From the NCBI GenBank assembly GCA_902525625.1, contig CABZHM010000007.1:1-53392 (forward strand): DNA of 53,392 nucleotides. The letters are read 5' to 3'. The DNA comes from an uncultured Pelagibacteraceae bacterium. GTDB lineage: Bacteria; Pseudomonadota; Alphaproteobacteria; Pelagibacterales; Pelagibacteraceae. The position numbers and the translations under genes were made by a program. Shown here one piece after another: positions 9,920 through 17,589 of this stretch (position 1 is the first letter of the stretch; every line of letters starts with the position of its first letter). The notes below the pieces were generated by a model. The model did no database searches. It was not told the DNA's origin and worked only from the letters and a program-made list of their open reading frames with translations.

Positions 9920-10670
9920 TAATTATATTTTGATATTTTTTCATTGCAGCATTAGCTAAAATCAAATTTGGATCTAAAAAAATTTTTGATTTTTTGATTT
10001 TATCAAATGATTTAAAAGCAAATATTGCTATAGGTAATTCTGTGCAACCGAGAATAATTTTTTTACACTTTTTTTTAATCAAGAAGTTTATTGCTGGTTT
10101 AATTTTTTTAGCTGCTGCCTTAACCTTTCCCATTTTAACAAGTTTAATTGCTTGGTTCACAGAATTTTTTTGAATTAATTTATTTGGGTGTATCAATTTG
10201 TACCTGGTATCGAAAAATCTATTGTATACTCCTGTCATTATAGTTCCTTCAGTAGCTAGTAGGCCTATAGATGTGTTTTTTTTACATTTTTTTTTCGCGT
10301 GAATATAAACTTCTCTTGGCATATTTATTATTGGTAATTTAATTTTTTTTTTTAAATCGTCATACCAATAGTGCGCTGTATTACATGGAATAACAATAAA
10401 TTTACATTTATCATTTTTAAGCAATCGACATCCTTTAAGCAAACTGTCCAACACTAATTTGTATTTTTTCTTATTTTTTTGATTTGAAAATCTATTTGTT
10501 AATTTACTTGTCTGAGTGCCTATCGACTCGGGTCGTCCAGGTATATTTGATTTATTGTAAAGTAAAAATAAAGGATAGTCTTGATCAATTTTTCCTCGAT
10601 TTAAAACTGCAAGCTTATTACAAAAATCAAGACCAGCTTGTGTTCCCATTCCTCCAAGAATACCAATCAT
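9909..10670 (-). CDS. Aspartate/glutamate racemase family protein
   Basis: A 253-residue cofactor-independent racemase. The two catalytic cysteines are present, Cys96 in VIPCNTAH and Cys209 in LGCTELP, and the N-terminal MIGILGGMGTQAG motif matches aspartate racemases (RacD/YgeA) rather than MurI, whose start differs. RPESIG near residue 47 fits the substrate loop of the family. Cytosolic; interconverts L- and D-amino acids, probably aspartate or a related acid. It overlaps the following hypothetical gene by 11 bases. Confidence 0.85.
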   Translation of the reverse strand: MIGILGGMGTQAGLDFCNKLAVLNRGKIDQDYPLFLLYNKSNIPGRPESIGTQTSKLTNRFSNQKNKKKYKLVLDSLLKGCRLLKNDKCKFIVIPCNTAHYWYDDLKKKIKLPIINMPREVYIHAKKKCKKNTSIGLLATEGTIMTGVYNRFFDTRYKLIHPNKLIQKNSVNQAIKLVKMGKVKAAAKKIKPAINFLIKKKCKKIILGCTELPIAIFAFKSFDKIKKSKIFLDPNLILANAAMKKYQNIINEI

Positions 10671-10763
10671 AACTTGCTGTTTCTTTTAGATAATAAATTA
10701 TTGGCCATAAAAATAAAATACTTTGAAATATTTAATTGATACAGCCAATAAATTTTATGAAAA

Positions 10764-10970
10764 TTATGCAGTTTTTAAGTTAACTGCTGAAGGACCTTTG
10801 GGACCATCTTCAACATCGAAAGTCAAAGCTTGACCCTCATCTAAACCATTCATACCAGCATCTCTTACTGCTGAAACATGAACAAATACATCTTTTTCTT
10901 TATCTTCACGTTCAATAAAACCATAACCTTTGGTTGGATTGAACCATTTTACTTTACCTTGTAGACTCAT
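10764..10970 (-). CDS. cspA: Cold-shock-domain RNA-binding protein
   Basis: 68 residues, one OB-fold cold-shock domain. RNP1 is KGYGFIE (14-20) and RNP2 is VFVHVS (28-33); the N-terminus [11 protein letters not shown] is canonical. Binds single-stranded RNA/DNA and acts as an RNA chaperone. Monocistronic. Upstream on the minus strand is a TTGACA hexamer (11046-11051) about 75 bases before the ATG, and a 20-base palindrome at 10997-11016 inside the presumed leader. The leader is short compared with the roughly 160-base E. coli cspA leader. Confidence 0.95.
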   Translation of the reverse strand: MSLQGKVKWFNPTKGYGFIEREDKEKDVFVHVSAVRDAGMNGLDEGQALTFDVEDGPKGPSAVNLKTA

Positions 10971-10996
10971 ATTTTCACTTATTGTTATGTTAATTT

Positions 10997-11016
10997 ATTA
11001 CTTATAATTAAGTAAT
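10997..11016 (-). promoter_or_regulatory. Palindrome in the cold-shock gene leader
   Basis: ATTACTTA (10997-11004) and TAAGTAAT (11009-11016) are perfect inverted repeats around a 4-base centre (TAAT). It lies 26 bases before the cold-shock ATG. It could be a leader hairpin or an operator; AT-rich chance is possible. Confidence 0.35.
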
Positions 11017-11081
11017 CGTGCCTTTGTTTAAAATTTTAAGTCATTTGTCAACTAAATTGATCTAATAAGTGATTTTAAACC

Positions 11082-11549
11082 CTAATCGTCACTAATTACT
11101 TTTGTAAAATAAAGAGAATTGATGTCTTCCTTGTAGTGCGCGAAAGGCGCACAAGGTTTAAAGTTACATCTTAAAAATAACTTTTTAGCTGGTTCAAAAA
11201 ATTTTCCAGAACCTGTTTCAATACTTATTCTCACAATATTAAGATTTTTAGACTCATCAATTAAATGTTTAATTATTTTCATACCATTGCCTTTACTTCT
11301 AAAGTCATCGTGAACTCTTATTGATTTAAATTCACCATGGTCTTTACTTAAAAATTTAAGTGCACCACAACCCATTAATTTTTTATTTTCCCATAAACTC
11401 CAAAATTTAATTGAAGAGACTTTTAGACCAGGTATGTCTAAAACATGAGCACTCCCATCTGGAGAAGCAGCTTTAAGTTCTTTAAAATGTTTTGTTAAAA
11501 GTTCATTAACTTCTGGATGATCAAAATTTCCTTCTGTAGACTCTATCAT
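11082..11549 (-). CDS. GNAT-family N-acetyltransferase
   Basis: 155 residues with the GNAT core: LWENKKLMGCGALKFL (beta strands 2-4) then the acetyl-CoA pyrophosphate loop VHDDFRSKGNGMKIIKHL (about 78-95, matching RxxGxG/A) and a C-terminal IETGSGKFFEPAKKLFLRCNF, typical of the YsnE/phage-type GNATs. The acceptor is unknown. Its ATG overlaps the purK stop by 4 bases (ATGA), so it is the third gene of the purEK operon; the metabolic reason for that linkage is not clear. Confidence 0.8.
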   Translation of the reverse strand: MIESTEGNFDHPEVNELLTKHFKELKAASPDGSAHVLDIPGLKVSSIKFWSLWENKKLMGCGALKFLSKDHGEFKSIRVHDDFRSKGNGMKIIKHLIDESKNLNIVRISIETGSGKFFEPAKKLFLRCNFKPCAPFAHYKEDINSLYFTKVISDD

Positions 11550-12595
11550 TTTATCAAAATAGTGAGATGCCCCATTTTTCTTTTGTCTTTAACCTCTTTT
11601 TTTAAATAATCAAAAAAAAATTCGTTGTCTCCCAAACTATTACTATTTCTATATTGTTCAATTTGGCTTCCTATAAGGTTTACCATCTTTGCATTAGATA
11701 ATTTTTTTAATGATACTTTTTCTAAAGAACAGACTGCCCTGATATGATTTTCAAATTGGCTCACATTATAAGCATTGATTGTAAGGTGACCAGAATTATG
11801 TACTCTTGGAGCAATTTCGTTAACATATAAATTTTCATTTCTATCTATAAAAAATTCTACACAAAGGGTTCCTACAAACTTTAATTCTTCGGCAATACTA
11901 ATAGCCCAATTTCTAGATTGATTGAAAATATTTTCACTTATATTAGCAGGTATGCTGGAATATTTAAGTATTTGATCCTCATGAATATTTTCAATTGGTT
12001 CATAAATTTCGTAATCATTGTTTCTAAATCTGGTAATAATTACGGAAATTTCTTTTTTAAGCTTTACAAGCTTTTCTAATATGTAACCTTTAGAAAAATC
12101 TATATTTAGAGTATCGACTTTTTCAACTTCTTTTATAGCATATTGACCTTTACCGTCATAACCCATAGTTGTTGTTTTTAAAATACCTGGAAGCAAATCT
12201 CTCAAAGAATCTAAATCAGATTTTTTATCAATTGCTGCATATTGTGTGGTTCTTATATTTAGTTTATTTACAAAATCTTTCTCAGCTAACCTATGCTGTA
12301 TTATTCTATTAATAGATGGTTTTGGAAATACAGGCTTCTTTTTATTGATTTCATTCAGAGTTTCAAATGGAATATTTTCAAATTCATATGTGGTAACATC
12401 TACCTTATCAATAAATTCATTAATTTTTTCTTTTTCATCGTATTTACCATAAATAAACTCGTCACAAAAATTTTTTGCTGGTGCATCTAAATCATCACAA
12501 TAGATTACAGTTTTTACATCTAATTTTCGCGCAGCATCTGAAAGCATACTTCCGAGCTGACCGCCACCAATAATACCTAACTTTATTTCTGACAT
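11546..12595 (-). CDS. purK: N5-carboxyaminoimidazole ribonucleotide synthetase
   Basis: 349 residues, ATP-grasp fold. N-terminal nucleotide loop IIGGGQLGSML (8-18), ATP-grasp segments LKTTTMGYDGKGQY near 135-150 and VNEIAPRVHNSGH near 254-266, the purK signature. Converts AIR, ATP and bicarbonate to N5-CAIR in purine synthesis, feeding PurE encoded immediately upstream (5-base gap). Length is normal. Followed by a GNAT gene in 4-base overlap. Confidence 0.94.
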   Translation of the reverse strand: MSEIKLGIIGGGQLGSMLSDAARKLDVKTVIYCDDLDAPAKNFCDEFIYGKYDEKEKINEFIDKVDVTTYEFENIPFETLNEINKKKPVFPKPSINRIIQHRLAEKDFVNKLNIRTTQYAAIDKKSDLDSLRDLLPGILKTTTMGYDGKGQYAIKEVEKVDTLNIDFSKGYILEKLVKLKKEISVIITRFRNNDYEIYEPIENIHEDQILKYSSIPANISENIFNQSRNWAISIAEELKFVGTLCVEFFIDRNENLYVNEIAPRVHNSGHLTINAYNVSQFENHIRAVCSLEKVSLKKLSNAKMVNLIGSQIEQYRNSNSLGDNEFFFDYLKKEVKDKRKMGHLTILIK

Positions 12596-12600
12596 TAATC

Positions 12601-13092
12601 TTACTTAGGTCTTTTTTTTACAGATTTTGTTTGTGATGCACGCCATTTATCTAATCTTTTACTTACAATAGAATTATTATTTGCAATAATAGATGCAGCA
12701 AGTAATGCTGCATTTATCGCTCCGTCATTTCCTATAGCCAATGTTCCAACTGGAATACCCTTGGGCATTTGAGCGATTGATAATAGACTATCTAAGCCTT
12801 TAAGTTTTTTACTTTCAATTGGAACACCCAAAACAGGAATTGAAGTTAAAGCTGCGATCATTCCAGGTAAGTGCGCTGACCCACCAGCACCTGCAATTAT
12901 AACCCCAAAATTATTTTTTTTTGCTTTACTTGAAAATTCATACATTCTTTTGGGTGTTCTGTGAGCTGAAATTATTTTAGTTTCAAATTTAACACCAATA
13001 ATTTTAAGTATTTTTGCAGTTAATTTCATAGTTTTGTAGTCTGATTGACTTCCCATTACTAATGCAACCTTTTGATTTTTATTCTTTTTCAT
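12601..13092 (-). CDS. purE: N5-carboxyaminoimidazole ribonucleotide mutase
   Basis: 163 residues, class I PurE. Active-site landmarks are VMGSQSDYKTM (12-22), ISAHRTPKRM (41-50, with the catalytic His44) and AGAGGSAHLPGM (67-78). Interconverts N5-CAIR and CAIR. First gene of the purE-purK-GNAT operon. A Lys-rich C-terminus replaces the usual short tail. The divergent neighbour is a 51-aa Cys4 microprotein. Confidence 0.94.
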   Translation of the reverse strand: MKKNKNQKVALVMGSQSDYKTMKLTAKILKIIGVKFETKIISAHRTPKRMYEFSSKAKKNNFGVIIAGAGGSAHLPGMIAALTSIPVLGVPIESKKLKGLDSLLSIAQMPKGIPVGTLAIGNDGAINAALLAASIIANNNSIVSKRLDKWRASQTKSVKKRPK

Positions 13093-13195
13093 CGAAAATT
13101 TGAATACAACTTTATTTCAAAATTAAATAAAAATTTCAATAAAATAAATAAAACAAAAAAAAAGATGTTAATATAGTTAAAAATTTTTTCGTAAA

Positions 13196-13351
13196 ATGAA
13201 TATAGATAAAGATTTTGATGTTTTAAAAGAATTAGACGATGTTTGCGATGAGTGTAAAAAGGAAGATGAGAGTGTTACCCAAAATTTAATTTTGACGGGA
13301 TTTAAAATTTGCAAATCGTGTAGAGTTTCAAAAACAATATTTCCAGTTTAA
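13196..13351 (+). CDS. 51-aa Cys4 (zinc-ribbon-like) microprotein
   Basis: An ATG at 13196 opens a 51-residue frame ending TAA at 13349-13351. It has two CxxC pairs, CDEC (17-20) and CKSC (39-42), 18 residues apart, in an acidic N-terminal half and basic C-terminal half. This spacing suggests a treble-clef or zinc-ribbon metal site. Translation: MNIDKDFDVLKELDD, then the first pair, and ends KICKSCRVSKTIFPV. No named family recognised. Its stop overlaps the convergent YIP1-like gene's stop. Two paired CxxC motifs in so short a frame would be unusual by chance in DNA this AT-rich. Confidence 0.6.
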   Translation: MNIDKDFDVLKELDDVCDECKKEDESVTQNLILTGFKICKSCRVSKTIFPV

Positions 13352-13890
13352 ATACTATTCACAGGTAAAGCATTCATTCTACTCATTACAAAAGAAATAG
13401 ATAAGAATACTATAATTAAAAATGATAAGAAAACAATCCCAAAAGATTTTAAATTTGATTTGAAATTTAAAACTTGTCGTGTTGAGATAATTAACGCTGC
13501 AAAAATCCAAAATTGAGTAAGAAAAATGATTGGTATCATTAATTCAGGCGTAACAGCAAAGAATCTCAACAAACCAGGAGCATGAGCAAATCCAACAAAA
13601 GTTAAAACTTTTCTAAATGAAACTTTTGTTTTTTTTTCAGGAAATATTTTTACGCCTAAAACATAAATTAATATTGCCCAAATAAACCAAGTTAAAATTG
13701 CAGTCAATCCTGACATCGCAATAGCAGTTTTGATTACTGTATTTGCAGCTACAGCTCCTGCTATGCCATCCAGGATCATAATTAATCCAGCAAAGTAAAT
13801 TGATGCCTCACTAAAATTTTTACTATCAGAGTAAAGAGATCTATCAAGTTTAATAGATTTAAAAATTATATTTAAAAATTCTCCAAACAT
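13348..13890 (-). CDS. YIP1-family membrane protein
   Basis: 180 residues with about five hydrophobic spans and the Yip1 pattern: an N-terminal amphipathic segment, a paired TM hairpin (residues 30-85), then FVGFAHAPGLLRFFAV (about 98-113), which resembles the conserved G.A..P.L....P block of Yip1 proteins. Inner-membrane, function unknown. Its ATG directly abuts the stop of an upstream 34-aa membrane microprotein (13891-13995), so the two are probably co-translated. Confidence 0.65.
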   Translation of the reverse strand: MFGEFLNIIFKSIKLDRSLYSDSKNFSEASIYFAGLIMILDGIAGAVAANTVIKTAIAMSGLTAILTWFIWAILIYVLGVKIFPEKKTKVSFRKVLTFVGFAHAPGLLRFFAVTPELMIPIIFLTQFWIFAALIISTRQVLNFKSNLKSFGIVFLSFLIIVFLSISFVMSRMNALPVNSI

Positions 13891-13995
13891 TTAATCTTTT
13901 TTATTTTTTTGCTCTTTATATGAAACTATCAATGGGAAGACTATTAAAGCAATAATAATTATAATGCAAATTGCAATTAAAAAAATTTTAGACAT
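13891..13995 (-). CDS. 34-aa single-span membrane microprotein
   Basis: ATG at 13993-13995, stop TAA at 13891-13893 with no base between it and the ATG of the YIP1-like gene. Translation starts MSKIFLIAICIIIIIALIVF and ends PLIVSYKEQKNKKD: one strong hydrophobic helix and a basic cytoplasmic-type tail (the positive charges suggest the C-terminus is inside). No family recognised. The exact abutment with the next gene supports it; no clear ribosome-binding site is seen. Confidence 0.5.
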   Translation of the reverse strand: MSKIFLIAICIIIIIALIVFPLIVSYKEQKNKKD

Positions 13996-14031
13996 TTAAT
14001 TTTAAAAGGAGACTATCTCTTTAAAAAAATA

Positions 14032-15390
14032 TTAACCCGAAACAACCTCTCTGGTATTTGCATTAAAAGACTCTTTAAATGGTATATCAACTATAACAGC
14101 ATCCACTGGTTTCCCTGGACTTTCTGAATATTTTTCTGGTAAATGAACTTTATATTTAGTTCCAACCTTTCCTTTTGGAAATCCATTAGCATTTAAAGTC
14201 CCATCAAAAGGAACATAACCCATTGCAATATTAGTCTTTTTTTCAGGATGCCACCAAGGGGAAGTAATAAATCCAACTGGTTCACCACCACTTTCATTTG
14301 AGATTAACCAAAAATCAGGCGCATAATCTTCTATTGGTTTTCCACCTAATTCTAAACCAACTAATTGCAGTTTGTAAGGCATCTTTCCTGCTTGTATCTC
14401 TGACTTCATTTTTTCTAAAATTTCTTTACCAACATAGTCAGACTTTTTATTCCATTCTCCTTTACCAGATAATGAAACTTGATAACCAAGGTTACACTGA
14501 AAAGGGTTGTGTTGTTGATCCATATCTTGTCCCCAAGAAAGTATGCCTGCTTGGATTCTTCTGTGGTGAGCTGGAGCTATGACCATCAATTTATGTTTCT
14601 CACCAGCTTTTAGAACAGCATTCCACATATCATCTGCATACAATGTTGCATTTCTTAAATAAATCTCATATCCAGCTTCCCCAGAAAAACCAGATTGTGA
14701 AATTACACAACTTCTTCCTCCAATTTTTGCTTCAGCTAATCCATAAAATGGCATATTATCTAAATCAAATTGATCACCACAAAGATCTTTCATCAAAGCC
14801 TTAGACTTGGGACCTTGAATTTGAACTGGACAGTGGTCTGTCTCATCAATTTTACAATTGAATCTTCTATCAGCGTTTACACCTTGTAAATACATTCCAA
14901 TATCTGAGTCAGATAAAGAAAACCAGAACTCATCTTCTGAAATTCTTAAAAGAATTGGATCGTTTAAAACTCCACCATATGCATTGCATAAAATAACATA
15001 TCTTGCTCTCATTGGAGAAATTTTTGTTGCATCCCTAGTTATTACATAATCTACAAATTTTTCTGCATCAGGACCTTTTACCCTTATTTGTCTTTCTACA
15101 GCAACATTCCACATTGTTACATGGTTTACTATTGCATCATATTCAACCATCGCACCACCATCTTCAGGTTTTACATATCCTCTTGGATGATAAATTCGAT
15201 TATATACTGTTGCCCTCCAACATCCTGCTTGCATTGATAAATGCCAATAAGGTGATTTTCTAACTCTTGTCGAAATTAGCATTTCAACTTTTGTAGGACC
15301 ACTCTGCCTTAAGTTATAAGGAACTTCTCGATCAGACTGATCTACTGATGTTGCTTGCTTTAATTTTGTATAATCAAATTCTTTAGACAT
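14032..15390 (-). CDS. DmdA/GcvT-like THF-dependent methyl- or aminomethyltransferase
   Basis: 452 residues of the GcvT fold. Segments close to DMSP demethylase DmdA as I know it: MWNVAVERQIRVKGPDA (about 92-109), GGVLNDPILLRISEDEFWFS, the tetrahydrofolate-site block SQSGFSGEAGYEIYL, and RIQAGILSWGQDM. It is about 80 residues longer than DmdA (roughly 370), mainly through N-terminal and C-terminal extensions, so it may act on another methylated or methoxylated substrate. It overlaps the 3' end of the methylene-THF reductase-like gene by 8 bases, so the pair probably moves a methyl group onto THF and oxidises it. Cytosolic. Substrate unproven. Confidence 0.7.
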   Translation of the reverse strand: MSKEFDYTKLKQATSVDQSDREVPYNLRQSGPTKVEMLISTRVRKSPYWHLSMQAGCWRATVYNRIYHPRGYVKPEDGGAMVEYDAIVNHVTMWNVAVERQIRVKGPDAEKFVDYVITRDATKISPMRARYVILCNAYGGVLNDPILLRISEDEFWFSLSDSDIGMYLQGVNADRRFNCKIDETDHCPVQIQGPKSKALMKDLCGDQFDLDNMPFYGLAEAKIGGRSCVISQSGFSGEAGYEIYLRNATLYADDMWNAVLKAGEKHKLMVIAPAHHRRIQAGILSWGQDMDQQHNPFQCNLGYQVSLSGKGEWNKKSDYVGKEILEKMKSEIQAGKMPYKLQLVGLELGGKPIEDYAPDFWLISNESGGEPVGFITSPWWHPEKKTNIAMGYVPFDGTLNANGFPKGKVGTKYKVHLPEKYSESPGKPVDAVIVDIPFKESFNANTREVVSG

Positions 15391-16111
15391 ATTTGTTCTC
15401 CATCAACCACTTGTTAGTTTCCGTTAATCCGCCGAATGTATAAATGTGGAAAAACTCGGTATGAGATTTAATTTTCCCAATTAAATCATTTGGGTCTTTA
15501 GGTTTTAATAAATCTAATGCCTTACTTAAATTAGATTTAAGAAAATTTATGGAATTTTTTGCTCCAACAATATTAGCAAATTTTATTAAGCTTGATATCT
15601 TTAGAGGCCCAGTAATTCCTACATGAACTGGTATACTTTGTTTTGAGATAAAATCAATAATAGGCTGAGGATCTAGCAACCATTGTGTGACTATATAATC
15701 AGCGTAAGGTTTTTTATCTATCATGGCTTTTTTTAAATCTGAATTGGATATATCAGGACTCCCCTCTGGGTGTCCAGCAATTCCTATTGTCATCTTCTCA
15801 AAATAACCAGTCTCTAAAAGTTGGAAGGAGCTATCGAATTTACCCATAGGTTCTCTACCACCTCCAATTACTAAAACTTGTTTAACACCCCCATCTTTAC
15901 ATCTAGAAACATAATCTTTTAGTTGCTTTTCATCTTGCATTGATCGAGCAGGGAAATGAGGAACTGGGTTAAAGCCTTTTTTAACTAAATCAACTGCTTG
16001 TTGAGCTGTTTCTTTGTAGTCACCACCAGGCAACATTGTAATATAGACATCACTAACTTTTGGAACAGTGCTTAGGTCAGTTTTGGGACTTATTTCAAGA
16101 GAAAATTTCAT
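15383..16111 (-). CDS. Methylenetetrahydrofolate reductase-like protein
   Basis: 242 residues from the Met at 16109-16111 (MKFSLEISPKTDL), which matches the usual MTHFR start with the SxExxPP-like first strand. An in-frame ATG at 16154-16156 would add 15 residues (MNFFDSIFKRYNYLN) that look unlike the family and would run into the divergent promoter. Landmarks: DVYITMLPGGD, PVPHFPARSM (like the PHxxxR motif) and VLVIGGGREPMG (like LALRGD/GG). Shorter than E. coli MetF (296). In this context it probably oxidises 5-methyl-THF produced by the DmdA-like partner, with which it overlaps by 8 bases. Confidence 0.75.
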   Translation of the reverse strand: MKFSLEISPKTDLSTVPKVSDVYITMLPGGDYKETAQQAVDLVKKGFNPVPHFPARSMQDEKQLKDYVSRCKDGGVKQVLVIGGGREPMGKFDSSFQLLETGYFEKMTIGIAGHPEGSPDISNSDLKKAMIDKKPYADYIVTQWLLDPQPIIDFISKQSIPVHVGITGPLKISSLIKFANIVGAKNSINFLKSNLSKALDLLKPKDPNDLIGKIKSHTEFFHIYTFGGLTETNKWLMENKYV

Positions 16112-16175
16112 ATTTAGATAATTATATCTTTTGAAAATACTGTCAAAGAAATTCATCCTATAATATAATCAACTT
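16112..16175. promoter_or_regulatory. Divergent promoter region
   Basis: 64 bases between the metF-like gene (-) and the methyltransferase gene (+). TATAAT at 16159-16164 on the plus strand lies only 11 bases before the ATG at 16176, so the transcript would have a leader of about five bases or be leaderless. No good -35 box at 16-18 bases is seen (TTGAAA at 16131 is 22 bases away). Confidence 0.35.
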
Positions 16176-16802
16176 ATGGCACAAAAAGACGTAGGAAATA
16201 AAGTACCAATTTACAAATTGAAAACCACAAAAGAGGTAATGAATTACTATGATGAGTGGGGTGAAAATGACAAATATAACAAAGATATGGCTGATTGGAA
16301 TTATACTGGACCAAAAGAAACCGTTAATACTTTTCTAAAATATGAGATAAATAAAGATGCTTTGATTTTTGATGCTGGCTGTGGAACTGGTTTAGTAGGC
16401 TTAGAATTAAAAAAATTTGGTTTTAACAACTTTCATGGTGCAGATCTATCAGAAAAATTATTAAGCACTATTCCATTAAATTTATATAAAAAACTTCTCA
16501 AGTTAGATTTAAACGAGCCGACTAATTTAAAAGACGATAATTATGATGCAATTTTTTGTGTAGGCACTTTTACGTTTGGCCACGTAAGGCCAAATGCGCT
16601 AAATGAATTCATAAGAATAACTAAAAAAGGTGGTCTAATTTGTTTCACTATTAATGAGGGTATTTATAAAGATTATGGGTTTGATAAAAAAATAAAGGAA
16701 TTAAATAAAAAAAATCTTTGGAGTGAAATGGAGTTTTTTAAATCTGATTACATCGCAAGTAAAGATGTCAATGCTTGGTTAGGGCTGTATAAAGTAAAAT
16801 AA
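16176..16802 (+). CDS. Class I SAM-dependent methyltransferase, METTL27-like
   Basis: 208 residues. The SAM-binding glycine-rich strand is FDAGCGTGLVGLEL (about 65-78), with FHGADLSEKLL as motif II and YDAIFCVGTFTFGHVRPNAL as the motif IV region. The N-terminal YYDEWGENDKYNKDM (about 24-38) and the order of blocks resemble METTL27/WBSCR27-type small-molecule methyltransferases. Substrate unknown. First gene of a tight operon: its stop overlaps the ATG of the kinase gene. Confidence 0.75.
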   Translation: MAQKDVGNKVPIYKLKTTKEVMNYYDEWGENDKYNKDMADWNYTGPKETVNTFLKYEINKDALIFDAGCGTGLVGLELKKFGFNNFHGADLSEKLLSTIPLNLYKKLLKLDLNEPTNLKDDNYDAIFCVGTFTFGHVRPNALNEFIRITKKGGLICFTINEGIYKDYGFDKKIKELNKKNLWSEMEFFKSDYIASKDVNAWLGLYKVK

Positions 16803-17209
16803 TGAAAATTATATTAATAATGGGTTTGCCTGGTGCAGGTAAAACAACTTTAGCTTCTCATTTAGTGCCTTTGTTAAAAGCCAAATGGCTTAATGCAGAT
16901 AAAGTAAGGAAAGAAGCAAATGATTGGGATTTTTCTGAGGAAGGGAGAGTTAGGCAGGCAAAAAGAATGTGGATCAAAGCTGAGGAATACAAAAGTCAAG
17001 GGCATCATGTAGTTGCAGATTTTATTTGTCCGACACCTGAAGCAAGAAGTTTATTCCCTGCAGATTATATAATTTGGGTAGACACTATAAATAAAGGTAG
17101 ATTTGACGATACAAATAAAATGTTTGTGAAGCCTAGCAAGTATAACTTTCATGTTACAACACAAGATGCTAAAAATTGGTCATCAAAAATATATGAGGAA
17201 TTAAAATAA
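16802..17209 (+). CDS. Small APS-kinase-like P-loop kinase
   Basis: 135 residues, well short of a normal adenylylsulfate kinase (about 200). Walker A is GLPGAGKTT (7-15), LNADKVRKEAND follows as in APS kinases, then FSEEGRVRQAKRMW and DFICPTPEARSLF, which match the F.P.DR...NI.R and FI.P....R segments of CysC. It may phosphorylate adenylylsulfate or another hydroxyl acceptor. It is sandwiched in one-base overlaps between the methyltransferase and a nucleotidyltransferase; no ATP sulfurylase of normal size is present. Function inferred from fold only. Confidence 0.65.
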   Translation: MKIILIMGLPGAGKTTLASHLVPLLKAKWLNADKVRKEANDWDFSEEGRVRQAKRMWIKAEEYKSQGHHVVADFICPTPEARSLFPADYIIWVDTINKGRFDDTNKMFVKPSKYNFHVTTQDAKNWSSKIYEELK

Positions 17210-17583
17210 TGTCTTATCAATGGGATAATAAAAAACCAACTGCTCAAATGCTAGGAAGATGGCAACCATTTCATGATGGACACTATAATTTATTTAAAGA
17301 AATAATAAAAAAAACTGGTCAAGTTTGTATTCAAATAAGAGACGTTCAAGGAGTGGACGATAACCCATTTGATTTTGAGACAGTCAAAAAAAGCATTGAA
17401 GATAGACTTAATCCAGAATTTGAGGGACGTTTCAAGGTTATGCTAGTTCCAAATATAACTAATATCTGTTACGGAAGAGGTGTAGGTTATAAAATTGAAG
17501 AAATTGAATTATCAAAAGAAATCCAGGAAATCTCTGCAACAAATATTCGAGCTCAAATGAGAAAAGAAGGTAAACTTAAATAA
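17209..17583 (+). CDS. HxGH nucleotidyltransferase (cytidylyl/adenylyl-transferase fold)
   Basis: 124 residues, a minimal nucleotidyltransferase. GRWQPFHDGH (16-25) holds the HxGH motif and ISATNIR (108-114) is the ISxTxxR motif that binds the triphosphate, so the active site looks complete. The family includes NMN adenylyltransferase, CTP-dependent transferases and, more remotely, ATP sulfurylase. From memory, very similar short enzymes occur in marine T4-like phages next to adenylylsulfate-kinase-like genes; I could not check this. ATG overlaps the kinase stop (TAATG). Substrate unknown. Confidence 0.65.
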   Translation: MSYQWDNKKPTAQMLGRWQPFHDGHYNLFKEIIKKTGQVCIQIRDVQGVDDNPFDFETVKKSIEDRLNPEFEGRFKVMLVPNITNICYGRGVGYKIEEIELSKEIQEISATNIRAQMRKEGKLK

Positions 17584-17589
17584 AATTAT

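Noticed and set aside
10698..10751. TTATTGGC/GCCAATAA inverted repeat after the cold-shock gene
   Set aside because: Arms are 38 bases apart and AT-rich; too weak to call a terminator.
14298..14582. 94-aa plus-strand frame opposite the DmdA-like gene
   Set aside because: Antisense shadow of a conserved coding region.
16131..16136. TTGAAA as -35 box for the methyltransferase operon
   Set aside because: 22 bases from the TATAAT, outside normal spacing.
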